DNA of 64,000 nt, from the NCBI GenBank assembly GCA_009649675.1, contig WJPL01000003.1, positions 533,645 through 597,644 on the forward strand, read 5' to 3'. This stretch comes from Alphaproteobacteria bacterium HT1-32 (lineage in GTDB: Bacteria; Pseudomonadota; Alphaproteobacteria; Rhodospirillales; HT1-32). The notes beneath the pieces are model-generated. The model did not search any database, was not told the DNA's origin, and saw only the letters and a program-made list of their open reading frames with translations. Each line of letters begins with the position of its first letter. The first letter of the stretch is position 1. The position numbers and the translations under genes were made by a program. Of the stretch, positions 52,267-61,556 are shown piece by piece.

Positions 52267-54063
52267 TTATGCACTTTCTGACGAAGCCACATCATCGATC
52301 ATCAACTGCACCCGTCGTTCACCGTTCCACCAGTCCGCACGAACCCGTCCGGCCATATGCAGGGCACCCGGCCGGCGGCCCAGAAGTGCGGGACCAATGT
52401 CGGTTTCCATCGCCCGGAAAGCGATTGCTGAGATCTGCGGCCCGCCCCCCTGTCCCTGTATCCGGCAGGAAACATGATTCTGATCCTGACCAACCGCCTT
52501 TGAATAGGCAATCTGGACATCTGCCAGCATGAAACGCGGTTCCGGATTGCCGGCACCGAACGGTTCCATTGCCGCGAGCGCATCGACCAGGTCGGTCTGA
52601 CAGGCCGACGGGCGCAGAATACCATCAAGGCGCAGTTCGGGGACCAGTTCCTGACCGTCGAGCAGTTCTTCAACACGCTCATCCAGAAACCCGGCAAGTT
52701 CCGGTATGGCCGATTCGGCGACAGAAAAACCGGCCGCCATCTTATGACCGCCGCCGCCGAGTAAAAGCCCGCTCTGGCGGGCCGCAATGACGGCAGCACC
52801 GAGATCAAAGCCGCTCATGGAGCGCCCCGACCCCTTCCCCTCACCCTTGTCGAGGGCAATGACGCAGGCCGGACGATTGTAGCGGTCTTTCAGACGGGAA
52901 GCGACAATGCCGATAACACCGGGATGCCATCCCTCACCCGCAGCAATCACAACACGTTTGCCAAAGCCCCGGCCCTCATCGACCTGTTCAATCGCCTGTG
53001 TCAGAACCTCGTCCTCAATCATCCGCCGCTCTGTATTGAAAGCATCAAGCCGTCCCGCAAGGTCAGCTGCCTCGGCTGCGTTGTCTGACGACAGCAGGCG
53101 GGTACCAAGTCCGGATTCGCCAACCCGTCCCCCGGCATTCACCCGGGGACCAAGCAGAAAGCCCAGATGCCAGGCAGCAGGTTTCTGGTCCAGCTTGGCG
53201 ACATCTGCCAGTGCTGCGATACCGGTATTCCGACGCTGGGCCAGTACCTTCAGTCCCTGCGCCACCAGTGCCCGGTTGAGGCCGGTCAGCGGCACCACAT
53301 CGCAGACCGTACCAAGGGCCACAATATCAAGACTGTTCAGCAGATTCGGTTCCGGACGGTCCCTGTACCAGCCCGCGTCACGCAGTTTCCGGTTTACCGC
53401 AATCGCCATCAGAAAGGCGACACCGACCGCTGCCAGCAGTTTCAGGTCTTCACGACAGGTCTCATCCAGACGGTTGGGATTAACCACCGCATAGGCATCC
53501 GGCGTGGTCGCTTCCATCGCATGATGATCGACAACAAGTACATCAAGCCCGGCTGCTGTCGCTGCCGCCAGCGGTTCATAGGCTGTTGCCCCGCAATCGA
53601 CGGTGATGACCACCTTCGCGCCGTCGCGCTGCAATCGTTGTAATGCCGGTGTATTTGGCCCGTAGCCCTCAGCCACCCGGTCAGGGATATAAACGCTGAC
53701 CTTTCCGCCGACAGACGCCAGAAACCGGTGCAGCAGGGCCGATGAGGTTGCGCCATCAACGTCATAATCACCGAAAATGGCAATCTGCTCACCATCGCGA
53801 ACCGCCGCAACAATACGCGACGCCGCACGTTCCATATCGATCAGGGAACCCGGGTCCGGCAGCAGTGAGCGCAGCCGGGGATCAAGATATTCGCTGGCAT
53901 CATCCAGCCCGACACCGCGAGCCGCCAGCACCCGCCCGACGACATCCGGGATGCTCTGGCGCTGACTCAGCGCAATGGCGAGGCGTTCGTCAACCGGGGC
54001 GAAAGTCCATTTCCGCCCGGTCAGCGAGCGGGAAACACCCGCGAATGCCCCGCCGCCGTCCAT
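52267..54063 (-). CDS. recJ: Single-stranded-DNA-specific exonuclease RecJ
   Basis: 598-residue 5'-3' exonuclease of recombination and mismatch repair. Motifs: IAIFGDYDVDGATSSALL, ITVDCGATA, VLVVDHHAME (the DHH motif), and the C-terminal GGGGHKMAAGFSV DHHA1 block followed by an OB-like domain. It begins at ATG 54063, one base into the glpX stop (TAATG), so the two are coupled. The length is normal for RecJ. Confidence 0.96.
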   Translation of the reverse strand: MDGGGAFAGVSRSLTGRKWTFAPVDERLAIALSQRQSIPDVVGRVLAARGVGLDDASEYLDPRLRSLLPDPGSLIDMERAASRIVAAVRDGEQIAIFGDYDVDGATSSALLHRFLASVGGKVSVYIPDRVAEGYGPNTPALQRLQRDGAKVVITVDCGATAYEPLAAATAAGLDVLVVDHHAMEATTPDAYAVVNPNRLDETCREDLKLLAAVGVAFLMAIAVNRKLRDAGWYRDRPEPNLLNSLDIVALGTVCDVVPLTGLNRALVAQGLKVLAQRRNTGIAALADVAKLDQKPAAWHLGFLLGPRVNAGGRVGESGLGTRLLSSDNAAEAADLAGRLDAFNTERRMIEDEVLTQAIEQVDEGRGFGKRVVIAAGEGWHPGVIGIVASRLKDRYNRPACVIALDKGEGKGSGRSMSGFDLGAAVIAARQSGLLLGGGGHKMAAGFSVAESAIPELAGFLDERVEELLDGQELVPELRLDGILRPSACQTDLVDALAAMEPFGAGNPEPRFMLADVQIAYSKAVGQDQNHVSCRIQGQGGGPQISAIAFRAMETDIGPALLGRRPGALHMAGRVRADWWNGERRVQLMIDDVASSESA

Positions 54064-55043
54064 TATTTCGTATCGGGGTCGAACCCGCTCTTGCGCTCAA
54101 AATTGTGGTGCGATTCGATGTAACGAACCGTGCCGGTTTTGGACCGCATCACCAGCGAATGGGTGGTGGCCCCGCCCGGAATGCGGCGCACGCCCTGCAA
54201 CATCGAACCCGGTGTCACACCGGTTGTTGCGAACATCACATCACCTTTCGCAAGGTCCAGCAGGTCATATTTGCGACCGAGGTCCGTGATGCCACAGCGG
54301 GCGGCACGAGCCTTTTCATCGTCATTGCGGAAAACCAGACGACCCTGCATCTGACCACCAATGCAGCGCAAGGCTGCGGCTGCCAGAACACCTTCCGGTG
54401 CGCCGCCGGTACCGACATAAAGATCAATGCCGGTGCTTGGCGTCGCTGTGGCGATAACGCCCGCGACATCACCATCGGTAATCAGGCTGATGCGGGCACC
54501 CGCTTCACGGATCTTGCGGATATATTCTTCATGCCGGGGACGGTCGAGAACACAGACCACCAGATCAGAGATGTCCATTTTCTTGGCTTTCGCCAGGTTT
54601 TTGACATTCACGGCGATATCTTCGTCGAGATCGACAATGCCATCCGGCAGACCACCGCCAACGGCGATCTTGTCCATATAGGTATCCGGTGAATTGAGGA
54701 ACCCGCCCTCTTCCGCCATGGCAATCACAGCCAGCGCATTCGCGCCACCTTTGGCCGTAATGGTCGTGCCCTCCAGCGGGTCCAGCGCGATATCGATTTT
54801 CGGGCCACCGGCACCGACCTTCTCACCGATATACAGCATTGGCGCTTCATCGCGCTCGCCCTCACCGATAACGACGGTGCCGTCGATCTGCAGTCCGTTG
54901 AGCGCCGAACGCATGGCGTCCACCGCAGCCTGATCGGCAGCTTTCTCGTCTCCCCGACCCATCAGTTTCGATGCGGCAAGCGCAGCAGCTTCAGTAACCC
55001 GCACCACTTCAAGAGCGAGATTACGATCCATCTTTGTAGTCAT
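54063..55043 (-). CDS. glpX: Class II fructose-1,6-bisphosphatase GlpX
   Basis: 326-residue metal-dependent phosphatase of gluconeogenesis; some members also hydrolyse sedoheptulose 1,7-bisphosphate. Recognised by MDRNLALEVVRVTEAAALAASKLMGRGDEKAADQAAVDAMR, VIGEGERDEAPMLYIGE (metal Glu/Asp), DIALDPLEGT and GTGGAPEGVLAAAALRCIGGQMQGRL. It sits between hom and recJ on the same strand, an arrangement I have seen repeatedly in alphaproteobacteria. Confidence 0.96.
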   Translation of the reverse strand: MTTKMDRNLALEVVRVTEAAALAASKLMGRGDEKAADQAAVDAMRSALNGLQIDGTVVIGEGERDEAPMLYIGEKVGAGGPKIDIALDPLEGTTITAKGGANALAVIAMAEEGGFLNSPDTYMDKIAVGGGLPDGIVDLDEDIAVNVKNLAKAKKMDISDLVVCVLDRPRHEEYIRKIREAGARISLITDGDVAGVIATATPSTGIDLYVGTGGAPEGVLAAAALRCIGGQMQGRLVFRNDDEKARAARCGITDLGRKYDLLDLAKGDVMFATTGVTPGSMLQGVRRIPGGATTHSLVMRSKTGTVRYIESHHNFERKSGFDPDTK

Positions 55044-55100
55044 GACATTTCCTTAACAGACGGCGGCCAATTGACGACTCGGCCACGATTGTAGACTCAA

Positions 55101-56396
55101 TTACAGGGTTTCAATACGAATCATGCGTGGTTCTTCCACACAAACGTCCAGAGCACTGATACGGCGCATCGCCTCAACCATTGCTGCTTCCCGTGTTTCA
55201 TGGGTGGTCAGCACCAGCGGCACCGGCTCCCCGGGGTCACGGGCGCGTTGCATGAGGTTGGAAATTGAAACCTCCATATCGCGCAAAATAGCAGCGATTT
55301 CAGCAACAACACCGGCTTTGTCCACCACCGACAGGCGAACGTAATAACTACAGATATGCTCATCCATGGGAGCGGGCTGGATATCGCGAAGATGGTCAGC
55401 CGGCGCGCCAAAAGCCGGCGTTGTGCGGCCAGCCGCAATATCCACAATATCCGCAACAATGGCAGACGCCGTCGGGCCACCACCTGCGCCACGGCCTTCA
55501 TAAAGTGTCTGTCCGACAAAATCGCCTTCCACCACAACAGCGTTGAAGACATCCTCGACATGAGCAATTGGTGCTTCCTTCGGCACCATGCAGGGATGAA
55601 CCCGCTGCTCCAGCCCCGCATCGGTCAGCTTTGCCGTTCCCAGCAGCTTGATCCGGTAGCCGAGTTCTTCCGCAAATGCGATATCGGTCGGTGATACATG
55701 GCGGATACCATCCGTGTAGACCGCATCAAAGTTCAGGCGAACGCCGAATGCGAGGCTGGCCAGCAGAGCCAGCTTGTGCGCGGCATCAATACCGTCGATA
55801 TCAAATGTCGGGTCCAGTTCGGCATAACCCTTTGCCTGCGCATCGGCGAGGACATCATCGAACAACGCGCCGGTTTCGCGCATTTCCGTCAGGATATAAT
55901 TGCAGGTACCGTTCAGAATGCCCGTCACCCGGCTGTGACGGTTTGCCGCCAGCCCTTCACGCAGCGCCTTGATGATCGGAATACCGCCGGCAACTGCCGC
56001 TTCATAGGCCAGACTGCATTTTGCGGCTTCTGCCGCCGCCGCAATGTCCATTCCGTGATGAGCCAGCAATGCCTTGTTCGCCGTCACCACGGAACGTCCT
56101 GCGGCAATGGCATTATCAATGACATCACGGGCCATGCCCGTTTCACCGCCAATAACCTCAACGATAATGTCCGCATCAGCCTGCGTCGCCATTTCAGCGG
56201 CATCGTCGAACCAGGTCACCCCTGTAAGGTCAATCCTCCTGTCCCGGCTACGGTCGCGGGCGGAAACGGCTGTGACAACAATCTTGCGGCCGGCACGCGC
56301 CGACAGCAGATCCTGATTTGTCGCAATCAGCCGGACGGTCTCCGCACCGACGGTTCCAAGGCCGGCGACGGCGACTTTACAGGGTTGGTCTGACAT
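55101..56396 (-). CDS. hom: Homoserine dehydrogenase
   Basis: 431-residue NAD(P)-dependent enzyme reducing aspartate semialdehyde to homoserine on the way to threonine and methionine. It has a Rossmann motif GLGTVGAETVR, VVTANKALLAHHG, GIPIIKALREGLAANRHSRVTGILNGTCNYILTEM, and the catalytic Asp/Lys region DPTFDIDGIDAAHKLALLASLAFG. A C-terminal ACT domain (VVDKAGVVAEIAAILRDMEVSISNLMQR) suggests feedback control by threonine. It lies 9 bp after alaC, so both belong to one operon. Confidence 0.97.
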   Translation of the reverse strand: MSDQPCKVAVAGLGTVGAETVRLIATNQDLLSARAGRKIVVTAVSARDRSRDRRIDLTGVTWFDDAAEMATQADADIIVEVIGGETGMARDVIDNAIAAGRSVVTANKALLAHHGMDIAAAAEAAKCSLAYEAAVAGGIPIIKALREGLAANRHSRVTGILNGTCNYILTEMRETGALFDDVLADAQAKGYAELDPTFDIDGIDAAHKLALLASLAFGVRLNFDAVYTDGIRHVSPTDIAFAEELGYRIKLLGTAKLTDAGLEQRVHPCMVPKEAPIAHVEDVFNAVVVEGDFVGQTLYEGRGAGGGPTASAIVADIVDIAAGRTTPAFGAPADHLRDIQPAPMDEHICSYYVRLSVVDKAGVVAEIAAILRDMEVSISNLMQRARDPGEPVPLVLTTHETREAAMVEAMRRISALDVCVEEPRMIRIETL

Positions 56397-56405
56397 ATTT
56401 TATCC

Positions 56406-57629
56406 TCAGGAAGCCTTGCGTTCCGCCGACTCTGCTGACGACGAGCCCAGGAACGCCTTGATGTTCCGAACCGCCTGGCGAATGCGTTGTTCATTCTCCA
56501 CCAGTGCAATCCGGACGTGATTATCACCATGCTCGCCAAACCCGATGCCGGGGGCGACGGCTACTTTTGCCTCGCTCAACAGCAGTTTTGCAAACTCGTT
56601 TGAACCGAGATGGGCAAATTTCGGCGGCACCGGTGCCCAGGCAAACATGGTAGCGGCCGGTGACGGCACGTCCCAGCCGGCTGAAGCCAGGCCGGAAATC
56701 AGGACATCGCGGCGCGCCTTGTAGCGACTGCGCATCTCATCGACGCAATCCTGCGGGCCATTCATCGCTGCGGCAGCCGCAACCTGAATCGGCGTAAAGG
56801 CACCATAATCAAGATAGCTTTTGATTCGGGCCAGCGCCGCGATCAGCCGCACATTCCCTGCAGCGAATCCGATCCGCCAGCCCGGCATGGAATAGGTCTT
56901 GCTGAGCGAGGTGAATTCGACGGCGATTTCCTTGGCACCGGGGATTTCGAGAATAGACGGCGGCGGAACGTCATCAAAATAGACTTCCGAATAAGCCAAA
57001 TCAGACAGAATCCAGATCTTCTGTTCCCGGCAGAATTTTACGATATCGCGATAAAAATCGAGGGTGGCGACTTCTGCCGTCGGGTTCGACGGGAAGTTGA
57101 TCACCACAGCCGTCGGGCGGGGAACAGAGTGAATAACCGCCCGTTCCAGTGCTTCGAGGAAATTATCATCCGGCGTGGACGGAATATTGCGAACCGAACC
57201 GCCGGCAATGATGAAGCCGAACTGGTGAATCGGATAAGACGGATTTGGCGCCAGAATAATATCGCCGGGACTGGTGATAGCCTGCGCTAGGTTGGCCAGC
57301 CCTTCCTTCGACCCCAGGGTCACGATGGCTTCGCTTTCCGGATCAATATCGACACCGAAGCGGCGCTGGTAATAACCCGACAACGCCTTGCGCAGACCGG
57401 GAATTCCACGGGAATTTGAGTAACGGTGTGTCCGGCCGTCAGCCGCAGCCTCGGTCATTTTGGCAACGATATGCGGAGGAGTCGGGAAGTCCGGATTTCC
57501 CATCCCGAAATCGATAATGTCCTCGCCACGCGCCCGGGCCTTGGCCTTCATCGCGTTGACTTCAGCAAACACATAAGGCGGAAGCCGCCGAATACGGTAA
57601 AATTCGTCATTCATGATGTGTATATCCAT
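56406..57629 (-). CDS. alaC: AlaC-like class I aminotransferase
   Basis: 407-residue PLP enzyme that makes alanine from pyruvate (AlaC type) and is often placed next to hom in alphaproteobacteria. Motifs: FYRIRRLPPYVFAEVNAMKAKARARGEDIIDFGMGNPDFPTP, NFPSNPTAEVA (Asn), ILSDLAYSEVYFDD (Asp/Tyr) and SLSKTYSMPGWRIGFAAGN (Schiff-base Lys). The start may be ATG 57629 or ATG 57614; AAGGG upstream supports the first. It may have wider amino-donor range. First gene of the alaC-hom pair. Confidence 0.93.
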   Translation of the reverse strand: MDIHIMNDEFYRIRRLPPYVFAEVNAMKAKARARGEDIIDFGMGNPDFPTPPHIVAKMTEAAADGRTHRYSNSRGIPGLRKALSGYYQRRFGVDIDPESEAIVTLGSKEGLANLAQAITSPGDIILAPNPSYPIHQFGFIIAGGSVRNIPSTPDDNFLEALERAVIHSVPRPTAVVINFPSNPTAEVATLDFYRDIVKFCREQKIWILSDLAYSEVYFDDVPPPSILEIPGAKEIAVEFTSLSKTYSMPGWRIGFAAGNVRLIAALARIKSYLDYGAFTPIQVAAAAAMNGPQDCVDEMRSRYKARRDVLISGLASAGWDVPSPAATMFAWAPVPPKFAHLGSNEFAKLLLSEAKVAVAPGIGFGEHGDNHVRIALVENEQRIRQAVRNIKAFLGSSSAESAERKAS

Positions 57630-57695
57630 CGACAGCCGACCCTTGTCGGCGAGAGAAAATATTTATCCTGCGCCGCGAGAACGCACCAGCACGCC

Positions 57696-58811
57696 TTAAA
57701 GATCGATATAAATCTCTGCCCGTCGATTACCTGCTTCACCGGACGGCATGACTTCCAGATAGCGCGGCTCGCTGGCACTGGCACCGCCGACATACAGACG
57801 TTGCGGAGCCACACCCATGGCAACGATTGCCTGCGCGACCGAACTTGCCCGGGCTGCCGAAATTCTGGCGTTCACATCAGAATGGCGCGAAGGGTCCATG
57901 TCCTGGGTGCGGCGTGATGCATGACCAACAACGCGGAGCGTACCACCACGGGCGGCAGCGATCTGGGCCACCTGCGAAAGAATCTGACGGTCACGGTCCG
58001 ACAGATTGGCGGAACCATTGTTGAACTGAATGGTCGCCAGATGAACGGACTGACCGGCACCTGACGACACATAGGCTGCGAGCGGCTGCGTACCAGCGGG
58101 AATATTTCCGCCGGCGGACGGTACCATATTCAGGGTCGGGGCTGAACCATAGCCTACCGAATTAGAGGAAATCACCAGCGTCCCCTGACTTGAAGCGGAG
58201 TCAAATGTTTGCCCTGCAAACTGCTGATTTTGCTGAAAATTACCCTGCTCAAGCGGAGCCTGTAGACGTGGAGAAGGCGGTGCCGGAATAGCCGCAGCCG
58301 GAGGGGCCGGCGGAGCTGGAATAGCAGCTGGCGGAGTAACCTGGGGAGCGGCTGACGGTGTGGGTGCTACCGGCTCGGCGGCGGCAACCGGCTTTGGCGG
58401 TGTCGGATTCAGGGCGCGGCGCGGTGCATCGCGGGTCGCGGCCGGGTTCTCCGTATATCGGGCATTCTCGTTATCGGCGACCAGCCCTTCGGTCAGTTTC
58501 TTGCGCTGTTCTTCAGAGGAGACGCTCGGTTTATCCGGAACTGAAGCCAGATTTGGATATTCTCCGTCTTCACCCGGAAGTGCCGGTTTTTCATTCTCGG
58601 CTGTCTTTGTCTCTTCATCGCCGGAGAAAAACTCTGTCGTTCCCTTGTACCATTCGACCGGGTTCACCGCATCAGGCACTGACGAACAGGCTGTCAGCGT
58701 AAAACAGGCAGCCGCGACAAAACCAGCCGTTCGCCAGATATTATGGGCATTCCGACCGCCAGCGCGGGGATGATCAACAAGATATTGGGCAACGGTGTTG
58801 TCCAGTTTCAT
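57696..58811 (-). CDS. OmpA-family lipoprotein with proline-rich linker
   Basis: 371-residue envelope protein. The N-terminal signal AGFVAAACFTLTAC ends in a lipobox (LTAC) after an unusually long, hydrophilic 28-residue lead. A Pro/Ala-rich linker (about 125-185) joins it to a C-terminal OmpA domain: SANLSDRDRQILSQVAQIAA, LRVVGHASRRTQD, NARISAARASSVAQAIVAMGV, GEAGNRRAEIYI, with Asp and Arg able to hold peptidoglycan. It probably ties the outer membrane to the cell wall. Divergent from phaC across 207 bp. Confidence 0.9.
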   Translation of the reverse strand: MKLDNTVAQYLVDHPRAGGRNAHNIWRTAGFVAAACFTLTACSSVPDAVNPVEWYKGTTEFFSGDEETKTAENEKPALPGEDGEYPNLASVPDKPSVSSEEQRKKLTEGLVADNENARYTENPAATRDAPRRALNPTPPKPVAAAEPVAPTPSAAPQVTPPAAIPAPPAPPAAAIPAPPSPRLQAPLEQGNFQQNQQFAGQTFDSASSQGTLVISSNSVGYGSAPTLNMVPSAGGNIPAGTQPLAAYVSSGAGQSVHLATIQFNNGSANLSDRDRQILSQVAQIAAARGGTLRVVGHASRRTQDMDPSRHSDVNARISAARASSVAQAIVAMGVAPQRLYVGGASASEPRYLEVMPSGEAGNRRAEIYIDL

Positions 58812-58959
58812 GGTCTGCTACCTGTGTTTACTTCGGCCAAAAGCGCGTTATTCGCCCTGACACATAAATGAGCCTGTACCGTTTTACAAAACGTGAAGGC
58901 AAACGTATAGCCTCACGTCAATTTTGTTGCACGATAGTTCACATCCTCATGTGCGACGG

Positions 58960-58988
58960 TTGAACCTGCCTCTTGCCCCCTGTAGCGT
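58960..58988 (+). promoter_or_regulatory. Predicted phaC promoter
   Basis: TTGAAC at 58960-58965 and TAGCGT at 58983-58988, 17 bp apart, about 30 bp before phaC. The -10-like TAGCGTTT equals the one before aapJ. The rest of the 207-bp divergent gap shows no recognisable sites. Confidence 0.45.
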
Positions 58989-59018
58989 TTATCTACAATA
59001 AAAAAACGGGGAAAATCC

Positions 59019-60839
59019 ATGGCTGAAAATAAGGGCACGCAGACCGAATTGCCGGATCCTGCCGAAATTTCCGCCACAATGGCGAGCATTGCCGAAAGAA
59101 GCCAACGCATCGTCGCCGAGTTTCTGGCCCGTCAGGGCAATACCGGCTCCGCTGATCCGGCAGCACTCGATCCGCTGAATATCGGGTCTGCTTTCATGGA
59201 GATGACCTCCCGGATGATGAGCAATCCGGGGAAAATGGTCGAAGCACAGATGTCACTGTGGCAGGATTATATGGATCTCTGGCAGTCCACAGCCCGTCGG
59301 ATGATGGGTGAAAGTTCAGGCGACCTGATCGAGCCTGACCGTGATGACCGCCGGTTCCGCGATGAAATGTGGAACGAGAACGAGGTTTTCGATTACATCA
59401 AACAATCCTACCTGCTGTCTGCCCGCTGGATACAGGATGTTGTCCGCGATGTGGACGGTCTGGACGACAAGACCGCAGCCAAGGTTGATTTTTATACCCG
59501 GCAGTTCGTCGACGCCCTGGCGCCCACCAATTTTGTCCTCACCAACCCGGAAGTACTGCGTACGACGCTCGAATCGGGCGGGGAAAATCTCATCAACGGT
59601 CTCAACAACCTGCTCTCCGATCTCGAAGACGGGAAAGGCAAGCTGCGGATCAGGATGACCGATCAGGATGCGTTCGATGTAGGCAAGAATATCGCCGTCA
59701 CACCGGGCAAGGTCGTCTTCCAGAACGATCTGATGCAATTGATCCAGTATACGCCGACCACCGAAAAGGTCGCAAAAACGCCACTGATGATCATTCCGCC
59801 CTGGATCAACAAGTTCTACATTCTGGATCTGCGGGAAAAGAACAGCTTCATCAAATGGGCGGTCGGCGAAGGTCATACGGTATTTGTCGTCTCCTGGGTG
59901 AATCCCGATGGCTCCCTGCGCGACAAGTCATTTGAAGACTACATGCTGGAGGGTCCGATAGCGGGGCTGGAGGCGGTCGAGAAAGCGACAGGCGTCAAGA
60001 AGATCAATGTTATCGGCTACTGCCTCGGCGGAACCCTGCTGGCCTCTGCCCTGTCCTACATGAAAACGAAGAAGATTGATCGCGTTGCCTCGGCGACCTT
60101 CTTCACCACCATGGTGGATTTCTCGGAAGCCGGCGAACTGGGTGTCTTCATTGATGAAACCCAGCTGGCCCATCTTGAGAAGAAGATGGACGAGCGCGGT
60201 TTCCTTGAAGGATCGGAAATGGCGACGACCTTCAACATGTTGCGTGCCAATGATCTGATCTGGTCATTCGTGGTGAACAACTACCTGCTCGGCAAGGAAC
60301 CCTTCCCCTTCGACCTGCTGTACTGGAATTCCGATTCCACCCGGATGCCTGCCGCGATGCACAGTTTCTACCTGCGGCGGATGTATCAGGAAAACAAGCT
60401 GGTGGAACCCGGTGGCATCGAGCTTTGCGGCGTGCCGATCGACCTGACCAGTATCGAGCTTCCGGCTTATATCATCTCGACCCGCGAAGATCATATCGCC
60501 CCCTGGAAATCGACCTACGCAGCAACCCAGCTGTACAAGGGGCCAACCCGGTTTGTCCTTGCCGGCTCAGGCCATATCGCCGGAATCGTCAATCCGCCGG
60601 CTGCCAACAAGTACGGTTACTGGACGAACAACCGGAAAGCCAAGTCACCGGATACCTGGTTCAAGGGCGCAACCCAGCATGAAGGATCATGGTGGAATGA
60701 CTGGAATGAATGGGTTGGGAAGTTTGCCGGGGGGCAGGTCGACGCCCGTATCCCGGGCGATGGAAAACTGAAGGTTATTGAGGATGCTCCGGGCAGCTAT
60801 GTCAAAGTCCGGGCAACTGATGGTGACGGGAAATCCTGA
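59019..60839 (+). CDS. phaC: Class I polyhydroxyalkanoate synthase
   Basis: 606-residue enzyme that joins (R)-3-hydroxyacyl-CoA units into PHA at granules. The alpha/beta-hydrolase triad is in place: Cys335 in GYCLGG, Asp491 in STREDHIAPW and His519 in GSGHIAGIVN. The N-terminal part (about 1-200) and the length are those of class I, which needs no PhaE or PhaR partner. GGGG precedes ATG 59019. No phasin or phaA/phaB genes are nearby; the formyltransferase-like gene follows after 14 bp. Confidence 0.96.
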   Translation: MAENKGTQTELPDPAEISATMASIAERSQRIVAEFLARQGNTGSADPAALDPLNIGSAFMEMTSRMMSNPGKMVEAQMSLWQDYMDLWQSTARRMMGESSGDLIEPDRDDRRFRDEMWNENEVFDYIKQSYLLSARWIQDVVRDVDGLDDKTAAKVDFYTRQFVDALAPTNFVLTNPEVLRTTLESGGENLINGLNNLLSDLEDGKGKLRIRMTDQDAFDVGKNIAVTPGKVVFQNDLMQLIQYTPTTEKVAKTPLMIIPPWINKFYILDLREKNSFIKWAVGEGHTVFVVSWVNPDGSLRDKSFEDYMLEGPIAGLEAVEKATGVKKINVIGYCLGGTLLASALSYMKTKKIDRVASATFFTTMVDFSEAGELGVFIDETQLAHLEKKMDERGFLEGSEMATTFNMLRANDLIWSFVVNNYLLGKEPFPFDLLYWNSDSTRMPAAMHSFYLRRMYQENKLVEPGGIELCGVPIDLTSIELPAYIISTREDHIAPWKSTYAATQLYKGPTRFVLAGSGHIAGIVNPPAANKYGYWTNNRKAKSPDTWFKGATQHEGSWWNDWNEWVGKFAGGQVDARIPGDGKLKVIEDAPGSYVKVRATDGDGKS

Positions 60840-60853
60840 CCTGAAGGCCGGAG

Positions 60854-61525
60854 ATGACTGACCGCCTCATTCTGCTGACCGGACCGGAGGAAATGCCGGT
60901 CCTGTCGGCCCGGCTGTCAGACCTGAACCCGGACCTTCTGATCTCGACAGCCTTGGACCTCCCGTCCCTCGAGGCCGCTTTCCAGCAACCGGCAACCCGT
61001 CGCCGCCTGATCGCCTTTTCAACCGGCATCATTGTCCCCGCCCGTCTGCTGGCTCTCTGTGATCGCGGTGCCATCAACTTCCATCCGGGAACCCCGGAGT
61101 ATCCCGGCAACCAGATCGCGGCCTTTGCCGCCTATGACGGTGCCACCGAATTTGGTGCAACAGCCCACTTCATGGCACGGGAGGTCGATAGCGGCCCCAT
61201 CATATCAGTCCGTCGGGAAGCCATGCCGCCGGGCGGAACACGCACCGACTACGCCCTCACCGGATATAAGAATCTTGTTTTTCTTTTTAATGATCTAGAG
61301 GGAAAACTTGCCAGATTAAATGAAGAAATAACCCCGAATGGCGAGGTCTGGTCCGGGCCTGTCTGGAAACTGTCCGATCTGGACCGGATGCGGAGATTGC
61401 CCCGCGACGTTGACGCGGGAGAGCTCGCCCGGCGGCTGCGCGGATTTGAAGACAGCGAGCCGGGATCCCTGCATGTCGATCTGTTCGGTTTCCGGTTCCG
61501 TATCTGCCCGGACAACAACAGCTGA
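60854..61525 (+). CDS. Formyltransferase-like protein (Fmt/PurN fold)
   Basis: 223-residue protein with the formyltransferase catalytic fold: DRGAINFHPGTPEYPGNQIAAFAAYDGATEFGATAHFMAREVDSGPII, where Asn, His and Asp of the folate-dependent reaction are kept. It lacks the C-terminal domain of methionyl-tRNA formyltransferase, so it more likely acts on a sugar or an amino group in a small molecule. A stretch near 61262-61338 is much richer in A/T than its surroundings. It is probably co-transcribed with phaC, but a functional link is not apparent. Confidence 0.82.
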   Translation: MTDRLILLTGPEEMPVLSARLSDLNPDLLISTALDLPSLEAAFQQPATRRRLIAFSTGIIVPARLLALCDRGAINFHPGTPEYPGNQIAAFAAYDGATEFGATAHFMAREVDSGPIISVRREAMPPGGTRTDYALTGYKNLVFLFNDLEGKLARLNEEITPNGEVWSGPVWKLSDLDRMRRLPRDVDAGELARRLRGFEDSEPGSLHVDLFGFRFRICPDNNS

Positions 61526-61556
61526 CCGCACGCGATTCCGGATGCTCGCACCCGGC

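Noticed and set aside
57633-57648. Short inverted repeat GCCGAC-N4-GTCGGC just before alaC
   Set aside because: Six-base G+C-rich arms are expected by chance in this DNA and no second copy was seen; not enough for a regulatory call.
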